Positions 15,483 to 29,260 of a stretch of DNA of 64,000 nt are shown here, piece after piece. The notes under the pieces are model-generated. The model had not been told where the DNA came from and did not search any database. It saw only the letters and a list, made by a program, of their open reading frames with translations. The DNA is taken from positions 1,860,001 to 1,924,000 of the forward strand of contig CAVOTL010000005.1 of the NCBI GenBank assembly GCA_963699345.1. The letters are read 5' to 3'. The position numbers and the translations under genes were made by a program. Positions within the stretch are counted from its first letter, which is position 1; every line of letters starts with the position of its first letter. Origin of the DNA: Bog-756 sp963699345. GTDB lineage: Bacteria > Actinomycetota > Acidimicrobiia > Acidimicrobiales > RAAP-2.

Positions 15483-16335
15483 GTGGAGGTGACCCTCACG
15501 GGAACGGGGGTGCCCCACGCATCCCCGGGCCGGGCCGGGGACCCTGGTCCGGGCGGGAGGGGCCAGCCTCCAGTTCGACGCCGGACGGGGCACGGTGCTG
15601 CGGCTGGCCGAGGCCGGTGTCCGGGTGGGGTCCCTCGATGCGCTGCTGGTGACCCACGTCCACAGTGACCACGTCAGCGCGGTGGCCGATCTTCTGTTGA
15701 CGCGGTGGGTGGAGAGCCGGGTCACCCCGTCGGGTCCGCTGACCGTCGTCTGCCCCGAAGGGGCCACGTCACGGTTCATCGACCGGGTCCTCGACGCCTA
15801 CGACGAGGACATCGCCCTCCGTGTCGCCCACGTCGGCGGCGAACCTCCGGTGGTGGCGGGTGCCACCTTCGTCCCGGGTCCGGAGCCGGCCCTGGTCTGG
15901 ACGTCACCGGACGGCGGCGTGACGGTCTCCGCGGTGGCGGTGCACCACGAGCCGGTGGATGCCGTCGCCTACCGGGTCGACGGTGCCGACGGCGCGGTGG
16001 TCGTGTCCGGCGACACCCGGGTCTGTGCCGAAGTCGAGGCACTGAGTGTCGGGGCCGACGTCCTGGTCCACGAGGCATGTCGTCGGACGGCGCTCGCCGA
16101 CGCGGTGGCCGGCACCGTGTTCGAGACGATCTTCAGCTACCACGCCGACACGGTCGAGCTCGGGGCCATGGCGGAGCGTTCCGGGGTGCCGCACCTGGTC
16201 CTCACCCACCTGATCCCGGCACCGGCCGACGCCCACGGTTCATCGGCCTTCGAGGCCGACGTCCGCGCCGGTGGCTACACCGGGCGCGTGACCGTCGGCG
16301 AGGACCTCGCCTCGTTCACATTCGGCACCGGCTGA
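15483..16335 (+). CDS. Metallo-beta-lactamase-fold hydrolase, frameshifted
   Basis: The N-terminus (VEVTLTGTGVPHASPGRAG from GTG 15483) and the rest lie in different frames, joined by removing one G from the run at 15537-15540. The corrected protein (about 283 residues) continues TLVRAGGASLQFDAGRGTVLRLAEAG, then the zinc motif VTHVHSDHVSAV, later SGDTRVCAEVEALS, LVHEACRR and LVLTHLIP. This is the RNase Z/arylsulfatase-like branch of the fold; the substrate is unknown. The break sits in a homopolymer and all metal ligands survive downstream, so a sequence error is likely. Confidence 0.8.
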
Positions 16336-16446
16336 GCCGTCCGAGCCCCCGCCCGGTGCCGCCCCGGATCGCCCCCCAGCCCCGAATTGGGCTCTGAACA
16401 GGTCGTTCCGCGCCCAGTGGGTCCGATGGTTCCAGTTCACGCGTTG

Positions 16447-16462
16447 GTAACACTGCAGTGAC
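16447..16462 (+). promoter_or_regulatory. GlnR-like box upstream of amt
   Basis: GTAAC-N6-GTGAC, centred on a perfect 10-bp palindrome CACTGCAGTG (16451-16460). Actinobacterial GlnR sites follow a GTnAC-n6-GnnAC pattern, and amt-glnK operons are classic GlnR targets. The match to a target gene makes this plausible, but it rests on one site. Confidence 0.35.
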
Positions 16463-16522
16463 CGTGCCGAAATCCCCACCCTGCATTGTGTGACCCGGCA
16501 GAGCGCATCTGCCTGCCTTGGC

Positions 16523-16528
16523 TACCGT
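16523..16528 (+). promoter_or_regulatory. -10-like element TACCGT upstream of amt
   Basis: TACCGT in the recurring GCTACCGTCG context, 72 bases before the amt start and 61 bases after the GlnR-like box. Confidence 0.4.
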
Positions 16529-16600
16529 CGCCGCTCCCTGTGGGGTGGGGGGCGGGGTGCAGTCAACGCACGAGGCATCTGAGGAGAGGAGCACCAAGCA

Positions 16601-18127
16601 GTGCTAGAAGCAGCAGTCCATATTGTGTCGGTTCCATATCCGAGCTGGCTGAATACAGGGGACAACACGTGGCAGTTGGTGGCTGCCACATTCGTCGGCC
16701 TGATGAGCCTGCCGGCCCTTGCGGTGCTCTATGCGTCGCTCGTCCAGAAGAAGTGGGCGGTCAACGTGATGGCGATGATGTTCGCCGGATTCTCGATCGT
16801 CCTGGTGTGCTGGTTCCTCTACGAATACAAGATGGGCTTCGGCGCCAACTCCTGGGGCGGAGGTGTGAAAGACGGCGTACAGACCCAGTTCGGGACAGGG
16901 AAGGGGTTGAGCTACTTCTTCCACAACTTCTGGGGGAAGCCGGGACCGATCACCAGTCCCCAGGGTGAACAGGGCCAGGCCGTCTCCGCGGCCAACACGG
17001 CCATCCCGTTCCACTTCCCGACCTCGACGCTGGCCTACTTCCAGTTCGTGTTCGCGGCCATCACCCCGCTCCTCTTCATGGGTAGCGTGCTCGGCCGGAT
17101 CAAGTTCAGCGCCTGGTGCCTCCTGGTGCCGCTGTGGTCCACGTTCGTCTACAGCATCAACGCCTTCCTCCTGTGGGGTGGCGGCTACTTCGCCCAGGAA
17201 GGTGCGCTCGACTTCTCCGGCGGGTACGTGATCCACATGTCCGCCGGTGTGTCCGGGTTCGTCGCGGCGTGGCTCCTCGGACCCCGCCTCCTACGGGACC
17301 GACAGCACGCCATCCCCAACAACCTGGTCATGGCCGGGGTCGGGGCCGGCATCCTGTGGCTCGGCTGGAACGGCTTCAACGGTGGTGACCCCTACTACGC
17401 CGGTGCGGACGCCGCCGCCGCCGTGGTGAACACCAACCTGGCCACGGCCACCGGTGTCATCGTGTGGATCGCCATGGACGCCTGGCTCTCCAAGGAGAAG
17501 AAGCCCACCTTCCTCGGTGGGGTGAACGGGATGATCTGCGGCCTGGTGGGCATCACGCCCTGCGCAGGCTGGGTCAACGGCCAGGGCGCCATCTACGTCG
17601 GACTGATCTGCACCGTCGTGGTGTGGTTCGCCTGGAACTACCTCTCCAAGGTGCGCCCCTTCTCGAAGGTCGACGACGCCCTGGGCGTCATCTACACCCA
17701 CGGGATGGCAGGACTCCTCGGAGGACTCCTGCTCGGCATCTTCGGGGACCCGGGAATGGTCGAATACCCCTGCGGTATCGCCCACGTCCCGGCGACGTAC
17801 GCCTCCCAGTCCTCGGCCTGTGCCCCCTTCAGCGTGAGCGGTCTGGTGTACACCGGTTCCGCCCACCAGTTGTGGGAACAGTTCCGAGCGGCCGTCTGGG
17901 TGATCATCTGGTCGGCCCTCGTGACCTTCATCCTCATGAAGCTGATCGGCTGGGTGCTGCGAGGTGCCCGCTACAGCGACGAGGTCCTGGAGGTCGGCGA
18001 CCTGGCGATCCACGGCGAGGAGGCCTTCCCCGCCGAGACGCTGGCCGAGCGGGTGGGCGCCATGTCCATGGCCGGAGAGGCTGCGGCCGCCAAGCGATCG
18101 GGGGCGACCGAGGAGGAACCGTCGTGA
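16601..18127 (+). CDS. amt: Ammonium transporter Amt
   Basis: A 508-residue, 11-helix ammonium channel. The paired pore histidines lie in GGYVIHMSAGVSGFVAA and GVIYTHGMAGLLGG. GWNGFNGG and the FQFVFAAITP segment are typical. An insertion of about 35 residues (GGGVKDGVQTQFGTGKG...) before the second conserved block is longer than in E. coli AmtB. The GTG start follows AGAGGAG at 16585-16591. The cytoplasmic tail is acidic. Located 67 bases upstream of the PII gene, it should be co-transcribed and gated by that protein when nitrogen is plentiful. Confidence 0.95.
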   Translation: MLEAAVHIVSVPYPSWLNTGDNTWQLVAATFVGLMSLPALAVLYASLVQKKWAVNVMAMMFAGFSIVLVCWFLYEYKMGFGANSWGGGVKDGVQTQFGTGKGLSYFFHNFWGKPGPITSPQGEQGQAVSAANTAIPFHFPTSTLAYFQFVFAAITPLLFMGSVLGRIKFSAWCLLVPLWSTFVYSINAFLLWGGGYFAQEGALDFSGGYVIHMSAGVSGFVAAWLLGPRLLRDRQHAIPNNLVMAGVGAGILWLGWNGFNGGDPYYAGADAAAAVVNTNLATATGVIVWIAMDAWLSKEKKPTFLGGVNGMICGLVGITPCAGWVNGQGAIYVGLICTVVVWFAWNYLSKVRPFSKVDDALGVIYTHGMAGLLGGLLLGIFGDPGMVEYPCGIAHVPATYASQSSACAPFSVSGLVYTGSAHQLWEQFRAAVWVIIWSALVTFILMKLIGWVLRGARYSDEVLEVGDLAIHGEEAFPAETLAERVGAMSMAGEAAAAKRSGATEEEPS

Positions 18128-18194
18128 GCGTGTCCGGACCGGCTAGGCCGGAAGCAGACAGGACCACATCGGGTACGACAAGGAGAATTGCAGC

Positions 18195-18533
18195 ATGAAG
18201 CTCATCGTGGCGGTGCTCAAGCCGTTCAAGTTGGATGAAGTCAAGGAAGCCCTCAAGGCGCTCGGCGTCCACGGGATGACCCTCACGGAGGCCCAGGGAT
18301 TCGGGCGCCAGCGGGGACACACCGAGGTCTACCGGGGAGCGGAGTACGAGGTCGAGTTCGTGCCGAAGATCCGGCTCGAGGTCGTCGTCGACGACGCCCA
18401 GGTCGACGAGGTGGCGAACGCCATCGTCGACGTCGCCGGGACCGGGAAGATCGGGGACGGCAAGGTGTGGATCCTTCCCGTCGAAGAGATCATCCGGGTC
18501 CGTACGGGCGAGCGGGGAGCGGACGCCCTGTAG
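18195..18533 (+). CDS. glnK: PII nitrogen regulatory protein (GlnK/GlnB)
   Basis: A 112-residue trimeric signal protein. It starts MKLIVAVLKPFKLDEVKEAL and has the T-loop RGHTEVYRGAEYEV with Tyr51, the B-loop GTGKIGDGKVW and the C-loop EEIIRVRTGERG. It senses 2-oxoglutarate and ATP/ADP and blocks the Amt pore. GlnK is chosen over GlnB from its position behind amt. Actinobacterial homologues are often adenylylated at Tyr51; no glnD gene follows here, where Streptomyces-type operons carry one. The ATG is preceded by AAGGAGA. Confidence 0.95.
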   Translation: MKLIVAVLKPFKLDEVKEALKALGVHGMTLTEAQGFGRQRGHTEVYRGAEYEVEFVPKIRLEVVVDDAQVDEVANAIVDVAGTGKIGDGKVWILPVEEIIRVRTGERGADAL

Positions 18534-18568
18534 GGCCGCCCCCTCCCGGGCCCGAGGGTCCAACAGAT

Positions 18569-18599
18569 CTGTCGGGGGAAGCCCCCCTCTCCCCGACAG
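18569..18599 (+). terminator. Terminator hairpin after glnK
   Basis: CTGTCGGGG (18569-18577) pairs with CCCCGACAG (18591-18599) around a 13-base loop, 36 bases after the glnK stop. No clear U-tract follows. Confidence 0.5.
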
Positions 18600-18638
18600 C
18601 GCGACACCCGTCGGACCCCCCCTCCGACGGCTGAACAA

Positions 18639-18674
18639 GACGAGTGGCCGGCCCGATGGGGCCGGCCACTCGTC
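18639..18674. terminator. Strong 16-bp hairpin between glnK and gpmA
   Basis: GACGAGTGGCCGGCCC (18639-18654) and its exact complement (18659-18674) enclose a GATG loop. It lies between convergent genes and would work in both directions. Confidence 0.7.
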
Positions 18675-18733
18675 GCGCTCGGGCGGGACCGGCCGCACCG
18701 GTGGGTGGATCCTCCGGTGCCCGACCGGGTGGT

Positions 18734-19490
18734 TCAGCCGGCCTGGCGCCGGACGGCGTCGGCGGCGGCCTCGGCGGCGGCGGTGTCGCCCAGGAACCCG
18801 TGGGACACCACCGACAGCTCGTCGTCGAGCGTGTAGCGGTAGGGGATACCCGTGGGGATCTCGAGGTCGACGATGTCGGCGTCGCTGATGCCCTCGATGT
18901 GCTTGCGTAAGGCGCGCAGGCTGTTGCCGTGGGCCACCACCAGGACCGCCCCGCCACGCGGTCCCTCGGCCAACAGGTCCGGGACGATGGCGTCGTTCCA
19001 GTACGGGACGGTCCGGGCGACCACGTCAGCCAGGCACTCGGTCAGGGGGAGGGCGTCGGCCGGCACGTCGCGATAGCGGGGATCGCCCGCCGGGTCGCGG
19101 GTGTCGCCGCGCTCGACCGCTGGCGGGGGTGTGCCGTAACTGCGGCGCCACTCCTTCACCTGGGCCGCGCCGTGACGGGCCGTGGTCTCCTTCTTGTCGA
19201 GTCCCTGGAGCGCTCCGTAGTGGCGTTCGTTGAGGCGCCAGTGCCGACGGACCGGCAGCCACGGACGGCCGGCGGCGTCGAGGGCCAGGTTCGCCGTCCG
19301 CACCGCGCGGGTCAGGACCGAGGTGTGGACCACGCGGCAGATCGAGACCGGCGTCGGACGACAACATGTCTCCGGCCCCGCGAGCCTCGTCCTCGCCGAG
19401 GGACGTGAGGTCGACGTCGTGCCACCCGGTGAAGAGGTTCTCGGCGTTCCAGAGGGACTGACCGTGGCGGAGGAGGACCAGTTGGGGCAT
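18734..19490 (-). CDS. gpmA: 2,3-bisphosphoglycerate-dependent phosphoglycerate mutase, frameshifted
   Basis: Interconverts 2- and 3-phosphoglycerate. The N-terminal frame from ATG 19490 gives PQLVLLRHGQSLWNAENLFTG with the phosphohistidine RHG motif, then WHDVDLTSLGEDEARGAG. The second frame supplies VVHTSVLTRAVRTANL, RHWRLNERHYGALQGLDK, KEWRRSYGTPPP and VLVVAHGNSLRALRKH, with the second catalytic histidine. One surplus base at 19336-19337 divides them. The corrected length of about 251 residues is normal for GpmA. As a glycolytic enzyme with all active-site residues intact, it is probably functional and the indel an error. Confidence 0.85.
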
Positions 19491-19800
19491 GCAGGGGAGC
19501 GTATCCCGGGCCCGGCGGCGCCTTGCGGCAACCACCCGGCCCGGCACCCCCGAAGCCCCTTCGCCCTACGGATCGGAAGGGCATCCCCCGGCCTGCTCCT
19601 CGGGCTGGCAGACAGGTGTGTTCGGGTGGCAGATTTGCGTGCCGGACCCGTTGAGCGCCTGGGGCCGCCACCCAGCGCTCCGGGTCCGGCGTTTCCGCGC
19701 CCGGCTCCCGTTTCCGCGCCCAACCACCACCTGTGGTGACGGCCGCGATGTAGGGGCCGGCCCCCGCCGGCGAGGAAATCACAAGAATTATTCAGAAAAG
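19491..19800. other. Non-coding region upstream of the dnaK promoter
   Basis: No coding sequence is supported. It contains a pair of identical 12-base repeats, GTTTCCGCGCCC at 19691-19702 and 19710-19721, and turns AT-rich from about 19770. A TACGCT hexamer (19498-19503, minus strand) seven bases before the gpmA ATG is its likely promoter. Confidence 0.4.
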
Positions 19801-19813
19801 TTAGTACGGAGGC

Positions 19814-19831
19814 ACTCAAGTTTGCTATAGT
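19814..19831 (+). promoter_or_regulatory. dnaK promoter with HAIR half-site
   Basis: ACTCAAG (19814-19820) matches the right half of the HspR-associated inverted repeat. It is followed at once by an extended -10, TGCTATAGT (hexamer 19826-19831). The left half (consensus CTTGAGT) is only weakly present upstream (AGTTAGT, 19799-19805, one base off the usual spacing). HspR encoded in this operon is the likely repressor. Confidence 0.5.
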
Positions 19832-19983
19832 TGTCTTCGGAACGAATCGGACCGGGTGGCCTTCCGGGCCACGGGACCGGATCGAACGAGTCGAGGCGCC
19901 GGGAGGCGCACCCCGAGACACCAGAGCACACGGAGCAACGAGCAAGCCCGGCCCGCGGAGGGTGGGGAACAGGAGGCAACACC

Positions 19984-21816
<1,833 letters not shown>

Positions 21817-21822
21817 TCGTCC

Positions 21823-22440
21823 ATGACGATCGGAGACGAGCCGCGGACCGGCGGCACCGGTGACGGGGCGGGGGCAGAGGATGCCTCCGCCACCGGGCCG
21901 GACGACGAGGTCGTCGACGCCGAAGTGGTCGACGACGGAACCGGGACCGGCGACACCGAGGAGGTGGAGGCCACCGAGGCCGACCCCCTCGAGGTGGCGC
22001 GGGCCGAACGGGACGAGTACCTGGACTCGCTGCGACGACTGCAGGCCGAGTTCGAGAACTACAAGAAGCGGGTGCTGAAGCAGCAGTCCGACCAGATGGC
22101 GCGGGCCGCCGCGTCGCTGGTCGACAAGCTGCTCCCGGTGCTCGACGCCATGGATCTCGCCACCGACCACGTCGGGGGCGCGGACTCGGACGAGGCGAGG
22201 GCCCTGGTGGCCGCCTCCGGGCTCCTGCACGGGATCCTGGAGAAGGAGGGCCTCGAACGGATCGATCCGGCGGGCCAGGAGTTCGACCCCACCGCCCACG
22301 AGGCGGTCGGACACCAGCCGGCGCCGGAGGGCGCCGAGCCCACGGAGTCGGGTGAGCCCCGGGTCACCCAGGTGATGCGCGCCGGCTACCGCTGGCACGG
22401 GACCGTGGTCCGACCGGCCATGGTCATGGTCGAGGGATAG
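21823..22440 (+). CDS. grpE: Nucleotide exchange factor GrpE
   Basis: A 205-residue DnaK cofactor that releases ADP. An acidic N-terminal region of about 60 residues carries a second EVVDAEVVDDG segment like the DnaK tail. A long coiled coil follows (ERDEYLDSLRRLQAEFENYKKRV), then the four-helix and beta-wing domains with FDPTAHEAVG and the C-terminal GYRWHGTVVRPAMVMV signature. The gene begins 6 bases after dnaK and is surely co-transcribed. Confidence 0.96.
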   Translation: MTIGDEPRTGGTGDGAGAEDASATGPDDEVVDAEVVDDGTGTGDTEEVEATEADPLEVARAERDEYLDSLRRLQAEFENYKKRVLKQQSDQMARAAASLVDKLLPVLDAMDLATDHVGGADSDEARALVAASGLLHGILEKEGLERIDPAGQEFDPTAHEAVGHQPAPEGAEPTESGEPRVTQVMRAGYRWHGTVVRPAMVMVEG

Positions 22441-22495
22441 GGCTCCCGGGGGCACGACAGGACACGACGAAGAGCGCAGACAGAGAAGAGACACG

Positions 22496-23626
22496 GTGGC
22501 GCCGCAACGCGAATGGTTCGAGAAGGACTACTACAAGACCCTCGGAGTGCCGTCCACGGCGACGCCGAAGGAGATCACCAGCGCCTACCGGAAGCTGGCG
22601 AAGAAGCACCATCCGGACACCAATCCGGGGGACGACGAGCTCTTCAAGGAGATCACGGCGGCCTACGACGTCCTGGGTGACGCCGACAAGCGCAAGGAGT
22701 ACGACGAGGTCCGTACGCTCGGCCCGCAGGCCGGGGGCTTCCCCGGCGGTTTCGGCGGCGGCGGGGGCGGCGGGTTCCCCGGCGGTGGCGGCACCTTCCG
22801 GGTGGACGACGTCGGCGACTTCGGCGACCTGTTCGGCGGGCTCTTCGGTCGCGGGCGTCGGGGCGGCGGCCAGGGTGGTCCCCAGCGGGGGGCCGACGTG
22901 GAGGCCGAGCTGCACCTGACGTTCGAGGACGCGGTGCGCGGGGTCACGACGTCGGTGAACCTCACGACCGACGCCCGTTGCCACACCTGTGGTGGCTCGG
23001 GCTCGGCCCCGGGCACCCGCCCCGACCCGTGTCCGCGCTGTGGCGGCACCGGATCGCTCCAGGACGACCAGGGCCTCTTCTCCCTCAGCCAGATCTGTCC
23101 CCAGTGCAGTGGACGCGGCACCATCGTCACCCATCCCTGCCCGACCTGTTCGGGCACCGGGACCGAGCACCGCAACCGGTCGGTCAAGGTGCGCATCCCG
23201 GCCGGCGTGGAGGGTGGCCAGCGGATCCGGGTCAAAGGGCGTGGCGCGGCGGGCCGGGCCGGCGGGCCGGCCGGAGACCTGTACGTCATCGTCCACGTCG
23301 GGCGCCACAACCTCTTCGGGCGTAAGGGCCGTAATCTCACCCTGTCGGTCCCCGTGGGCTTCGCCGAGGCCGCCCTCGGCACCACGTTGACCGTGCCCAC
23401 CCTCGACGAGCCCGTGACCTTGCGGGTGCCCGCCGGCACCCCGTCGGGTCGCACCTTCCGGGTCAAGGGACGCGGCGTGCCGGGGGGCAAGAAGTCGCCC
23501 ACCGGCGATCTGCTGGTCACCGTCGAGGTCGATGTCCCGGGCGAGCTGACCGACGAGCAGCGCTCGGCCGTGGAGGAACTGGCCAAGGTCATCGAACCGC
23601 CGTCCCGCTCGGGTCTGGGGGTGTGA
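22496..23626 (+). CDS. dnaJ: Co-chaperone DnaJ (type I Hsp40)
   Basis: A 376-residue type I J-protein. The J-domain (YKTLGVPSTATPKEITSAYR, with HPD in KKHHPDTNPGD) is at residues 12-76. A Gly/Phe-rich linker runs to about 125. The zinc-finger domain has four CxxCxGxG repeats (CHTCGGSG, CPRCGGTG, CPQCSGRG, CPTCSGTG). Two beta-sandwich substrate domains end near residue 360. It stimulates the DnaK ATPase and delivers substrates. GTG is the only reasonable start. In the linker GG/GF runs dominate. Confidence 0.97.
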   Translation: MAPQREWFEKDYYKTLGVPSTATPKEITSAYRKLAKKHHPDTNPGDDELFKEITAAYDVLGDADKRKEYDEVRTLGPQAGGFPGGFGGGGGGGFPGGGGTFRVDDVGDFGDLFGGLFGRGRRGGGQGGPQRGADVEAELHLTFEDAVRGVTTSVNLTTDARCHTCGGSGSAPGTRPDPCPRCGGTGSLQDDQGLFSLSQICPQCSGRGTIVTHPCPTCSGTGTEHRNRSVKVRIPAGVEGGQRIRVKGRGAAGRAGGPAGDLYVIVHVGRHNLFGRKGRNLTLSVPVGFAEAALGTTLTVPTLDEPVTLRVPAGTPSGRTFRVKGRGVPGGKKSPTGDLLVTVEVDVPGELTDEQRSAVEELAKVIEPPSRSGLGV

Positions 23627-23627
23627 G

Positions 23628-24031
23628 ATGAGTGACGACCGCCACGACCGCGCCGTCTACGTGATCTCGGTGGCCGCCGAGCTCGCCGGGGTCCATCCCC
23701 AGACGCTGCGCGTCTACGAGCGCCGGGGACTGCTCGACCCGAGCCGGACGCAGGGCGGGAGCCGTCGGTTCTCGGAGCGCGACCTCGAGCGCCTGCGCCG
23801 GATCCAGAGCCTCACCAACGACGGCCTGAACCTGGAGGGCGTGCGCCGCGTGCTCGAACTCGAGGACGAGGTGGTCCGGCTCCAGCGCGAGCTCGAGGCC
23901 ACCCGGGCCGCCGCCCGGGAGGCGGTGGCCGTGACCCACCGCCAGTACCGCAGGGACCTGGTGCCGCTGTCCCAGCTGCCCGTCCCGACCCGAACCACAC
24001 GACGACCCCCGCACGGAAACGGAGCATCCCG

Positions 24032-24035
<4 letters not shown>
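23628..24035 (+). CDS. hspR: Heat-shock repressor HspR (MerR family)
   Basis: A 135-residue MerR-type regulator. The winged helix-turn-helix is at residues 11-75 (YVISVAAELAGVHPQTLRVYERRGL, then RRFSERDLERLRRI) and is followed by a coiled coil (LELEDEVVRLQRELEATRAAARE). In Streptomyces and mycobacteria HspR needs DnaK as co-repressor and binds HAIR sites upstream of dnaK. A HAIR half-site lies at 19814-19820. The gene starts one base after dnaJ and its stop overlaps clpB by 4 bases. Confidence 0.95.
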
Positions 24036-26521
<2,486 letters not shown>

Positions 26522-26596
26522 GGAGGCGACCGGCGGCGTGGCGTCCGACCCCGGGAGGGCCCGGGCCGGCCCTCGGATGGGCCGGTGCCCCCGGGG

Positions 26597-26602
26597 TACA
26601 CT
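26597..26602 (+). promoter_or_regulatory. -10-like TACACT upstream of purA
   Basis: TACACT in GGGGTACACTGG, 36 bases before the purA start and in the only gap between clpB and purA. It probably drives the purine operon. Confidence 0.45.
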
Positions 26603-26638
26603 GGTGCGTAATCCGCATTCGCAACGGAGGAGAGACGC

Positions 26639-27919
26639 GTGCCGGCAACCGTCGTCGTCGGGACCCAGTGGGGTGATGAGGGCAAGGGCAAGCTCACCGA
26701 CCTCCTGGCCAAGGAGATGGAGGTGGTCGTCCGCTACCAGGGCGGCCACAACGCCGGGCACACCATCGTGGTGGAGGGAGAGACCTTCGCGCTCCAGCTG
26801 GTGCCGAGCGGGATCCTGTACCCCCACATCACCCCGGTGATCGGCAACGGCGTGGTGGTCGACCCCACCGTGTTGCTCGCCGAGGTCGACGTGCTCGAGT
26901 CCAAGGGCATCGACACGTCGAAACTCCTGGTCAGCGGCAATGCCCACCTGATCATGCCGTACCACCACGAACTCGATCAGCTGGCCGAGCGCTACCTGGG
27001 CAAGAACAAGCTCGGCACCACCAAGCGCGGTATCGGACCCGCCTATGCGGACAAGTCGTCGCGCGTCGGGCTGCGGGTACAGGACCTCCTCGACCCCAAG
27101 ATCTTCCGTCAGAAGCTCGACGTGGTCCTGAAGGAGAAGAACCAGGTCCTGGCCAAGGTCTACAACCGCCTGCCCCTGTCGGCCGACGACATCTGCGGCC
27201 TGTACCTGGACCAGCTGGCCCCCCGCATCGCCCCGATGGTGGCCGACACGGTCGGCCTGGTGCACGACTCGCTCGAGCGGGGGGCCCACGTACTCCTCGA
27301 GGGGGCCCAGGCCACGTTCTTGGACCTCGACCACGGCACGTATCCCTTCGTGACCTCCTCCAACCCCGTGGCCGGCGGCGCCTGCACGGGCGCGGGCATC
27401 GGTCCGCGCTACATCGACGAGGTGATCGGCATCGCCAAGGCGTACGTCACCCGGGTGGGCAGCGGACCGTTCCCGACCGAGCTCACCGACGAGATCGGTG
27501 ACACCCTGGTCGACCGGGGGCACGAATACGGGGTCAACACGGGACGGCGGCGCCGGCCGGGCTGGTTCGACGCCGTCATGATGCGCCAGGCCGTGCGGCT
27601 CAACTCGCTGTCCGAAGTGGCCCTCACCAAGCTCGATGTGCTCGACAGCTTCGACACCGTGAAGGTGTGCGTGGCCTACGAGGCGAACGGCGAGCGGTTC
27701 ACCCATCCGCCGTACCACCAGTCGGTGTTCCACCAGGTCAGGCCCGTCTACGAGGAGCTGCCGGGGTGGAAGACGGACATCTCGTCGGCCACCGAGCTGA
27801 ACGACCTCCCCCAGGCGGCCCGCGACTACGTGCACTTCCTGGCCGAGCAGATCGGGGTGCCGGTGCGCCTCGTCGGCGTGGGCCCCGGTCGCGAGCAGTT
27901 CGTCCGATTCGCCGCATGA
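26639..27919 (+). CDS. purA: Adenylosuccinate synthetase
   Basis: A 426-residue GTP-dependent enzyme joining IMP and aspartate, the first step from IMP to AMP. Visible are the P-loop-like WGDEGKGKLTDLL (residues 9-21), GGHNAGHTIV, GTTKRGIGPAYADKSSR, EGAQATFLDLDHGTYPFVTSSN and the C-terminal NKxD-type TKLDVLD. GTG 26639 follows GGAGGAGAG. It heads a run of overlapping purine genes; its stop overlaps purD by 4 bases (ATGA). Confidence 0.97.
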   Translation: MPATVVVGTQWGDEGKGKLTDLLAKEMEVVVRYQGGHNAGHTIVVEGETFALQLVPSGILYPHITPVIGNGVVVDPTVLLAEVDVLESKGIDTSKLLVSGNAHLIMPYHHELDQLAERYLGKNKLGTTKRGIGPAYADKSSRVGLRVQDLLDPKIFRQKLDVVLKEKNQVLAKVYNRLPLSADDICGLYLDQLAPRIAPMVADTVGLVHDSLERGAHVLLEGAQATFLDLDHGTYPFVTSSNPVAGGACTGAGIGPRYIDEVIGIAKAYVTRVGSGPFPTELTDEIGDTLVDRGHEYGVNTGRRRRPGWFDAVMMRQAVRLNSLSEVALTKLDVLDSFDTVKVCVAYEANGERFTHPPYHQSVFHQVRPVYEELPGWKTDISSATELNDLPQAARDYVHFLAEQIGVPVRLVGVGPGREQFVRFAA

Positions 27920-29260
27920 GCGGCGGCGCTCCCGCAGATGGACGCGGGGCCCCCGGCCCGGTGCGCACCGTCTGTGTCGTCGGCTCCGGCGGCCGTGAGC
28001 ACGCCCTGGCCCTGGCGCTGGCCCGCACCGCCGACGTGGTCGTGACGCCGGGCAACCCCGGCATCGACGGACGGTCCCCCGAAGGACACGCCATGACCAG
28101 TGTGGCCACCGCTCCCGAGTCGATCGACGCCGACCTGTTCGTCATCGGCCCCGAGGTACCGCTCGTCGACGGTCTGGCCGATCGGCTGCGGGCCCAGGGC
28201 AAGCTGGTCTTCGGACCCGGTGCCGACGGGGCCCGCATGGAGGGCTCGAAGGCGTTCATGAAGGAGCTGCTGGCGGAGGCCGACGTGCCGACCGCCCGCT
28301 TCGGCGTGTTCACCGTGGTGTCCGACGCCGTCGCCTTCCTCCGGACGTTGGACGGCCCGTGGGTGGTCAAGACCGACGGGCTGGCCGCCGGCAAGGGCGT
28401 GCTGGTGACCGACTCGCTCGCCGACGCGGAGGCCGACGTCGCCGCCAAGCTGTCGGGCGACCTGTTCGGGCCGGCGGGCCAGCGGGTCGTCATCGAGGAG
28501 GGCCTGACCGGGCCGGAGTGCTCGCTGCTGGTGCTGTGCGACGGGGAGCGCCTGGCCCCGCTCGCCCCGGCCCAGGACTTCAAGCGGCGGGACGACGACG
28601 ACGGCGGCCCGAACACCGGAGGCATGGGCGCGCTACTCGCCCGTCCCCTCGGTCGACGACGGACTCGTCGACTCGCTGGTGGCGGACGTCGTGGCCCCGG
28701 TGGTCCGCGCCATGCGGGCGCGGGGCATCGACTACCGGGGGGTGCTCTACGCCGGACTGATGCTCACGCCCACCGGTCCCCGGGTCCTGGAGTTCAACGT
28801 CCGCTTCGGTGACCCCGAGACCCAGGTCGTCCTGCCCCGCATGGAGGGCGACGTGGCGGCGCTGCTCGCCGAGGTGGCGGCCGGCGCGCTCGTCACCACC
28901 CCGAGCTTCGGTCGTGACGCGGCCGTCTGCGTGGTCCTGGCGTCCGAGGGCTACCCCGAGTCCCCCCGCACCGGCGACCGCATCGAGGGGATCGCCGACG
29001 CCGCCCGGACCCCCGGAGTGACGGTCTTCCACGCCGGGACGGCCGCCGGAGCGACGTCCGGGGAGGTGGTGACGGCCGGGGGTCGGGTGCTCGGGGTCAC
29101 CGCCCTGGGCGGGACGGTGGAGGAGGCACGGGCCCGCGCCTACGAGGCCGTCGGGGCCATCACCTGGCCCGGCATGCTCCACCGCTCCGACATCGCCCGC
29201 CGGGCCGCGGCCGAACCGGTCGCCCCCCGCCGGCCCGTGAACGCCGAGGCCACCCGATGA
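27916..29260 (+). CDS. purD: Phosphoribosylamine-glycine ligase, frameshifted
   Basis: GARS, which adds glycine to phosphoribosylamine. The first frame gives VRTVCVVGSGGREHALALAL, KTDGLAAGKGVLV and AQDFKRRDDDDGGPNTGGMGA. The second frame continues (expected YSPVPSVDDGLVDS) into VADVVAPVVRAMRARGIDY, EFNVRFGDPETQVVLPRM and the C-terminal domain. One extra base at about 28630-28633 (GGCGCGCTAC) separates them. The corrected protein is near 447 residues, with an Ala/Gly-rich N-terminal extension of about 15. The neighbours on both sides overlap it by 4 bases and are intact, so the break is probably a sequence error. Confidence 0.9.

Noticed and set aside
19491..19983. Riboswitch or other structured leader before dnaK
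   Set aside because: No known riboswitch core is seen; the HAIR half-site and promoter explain the region better.
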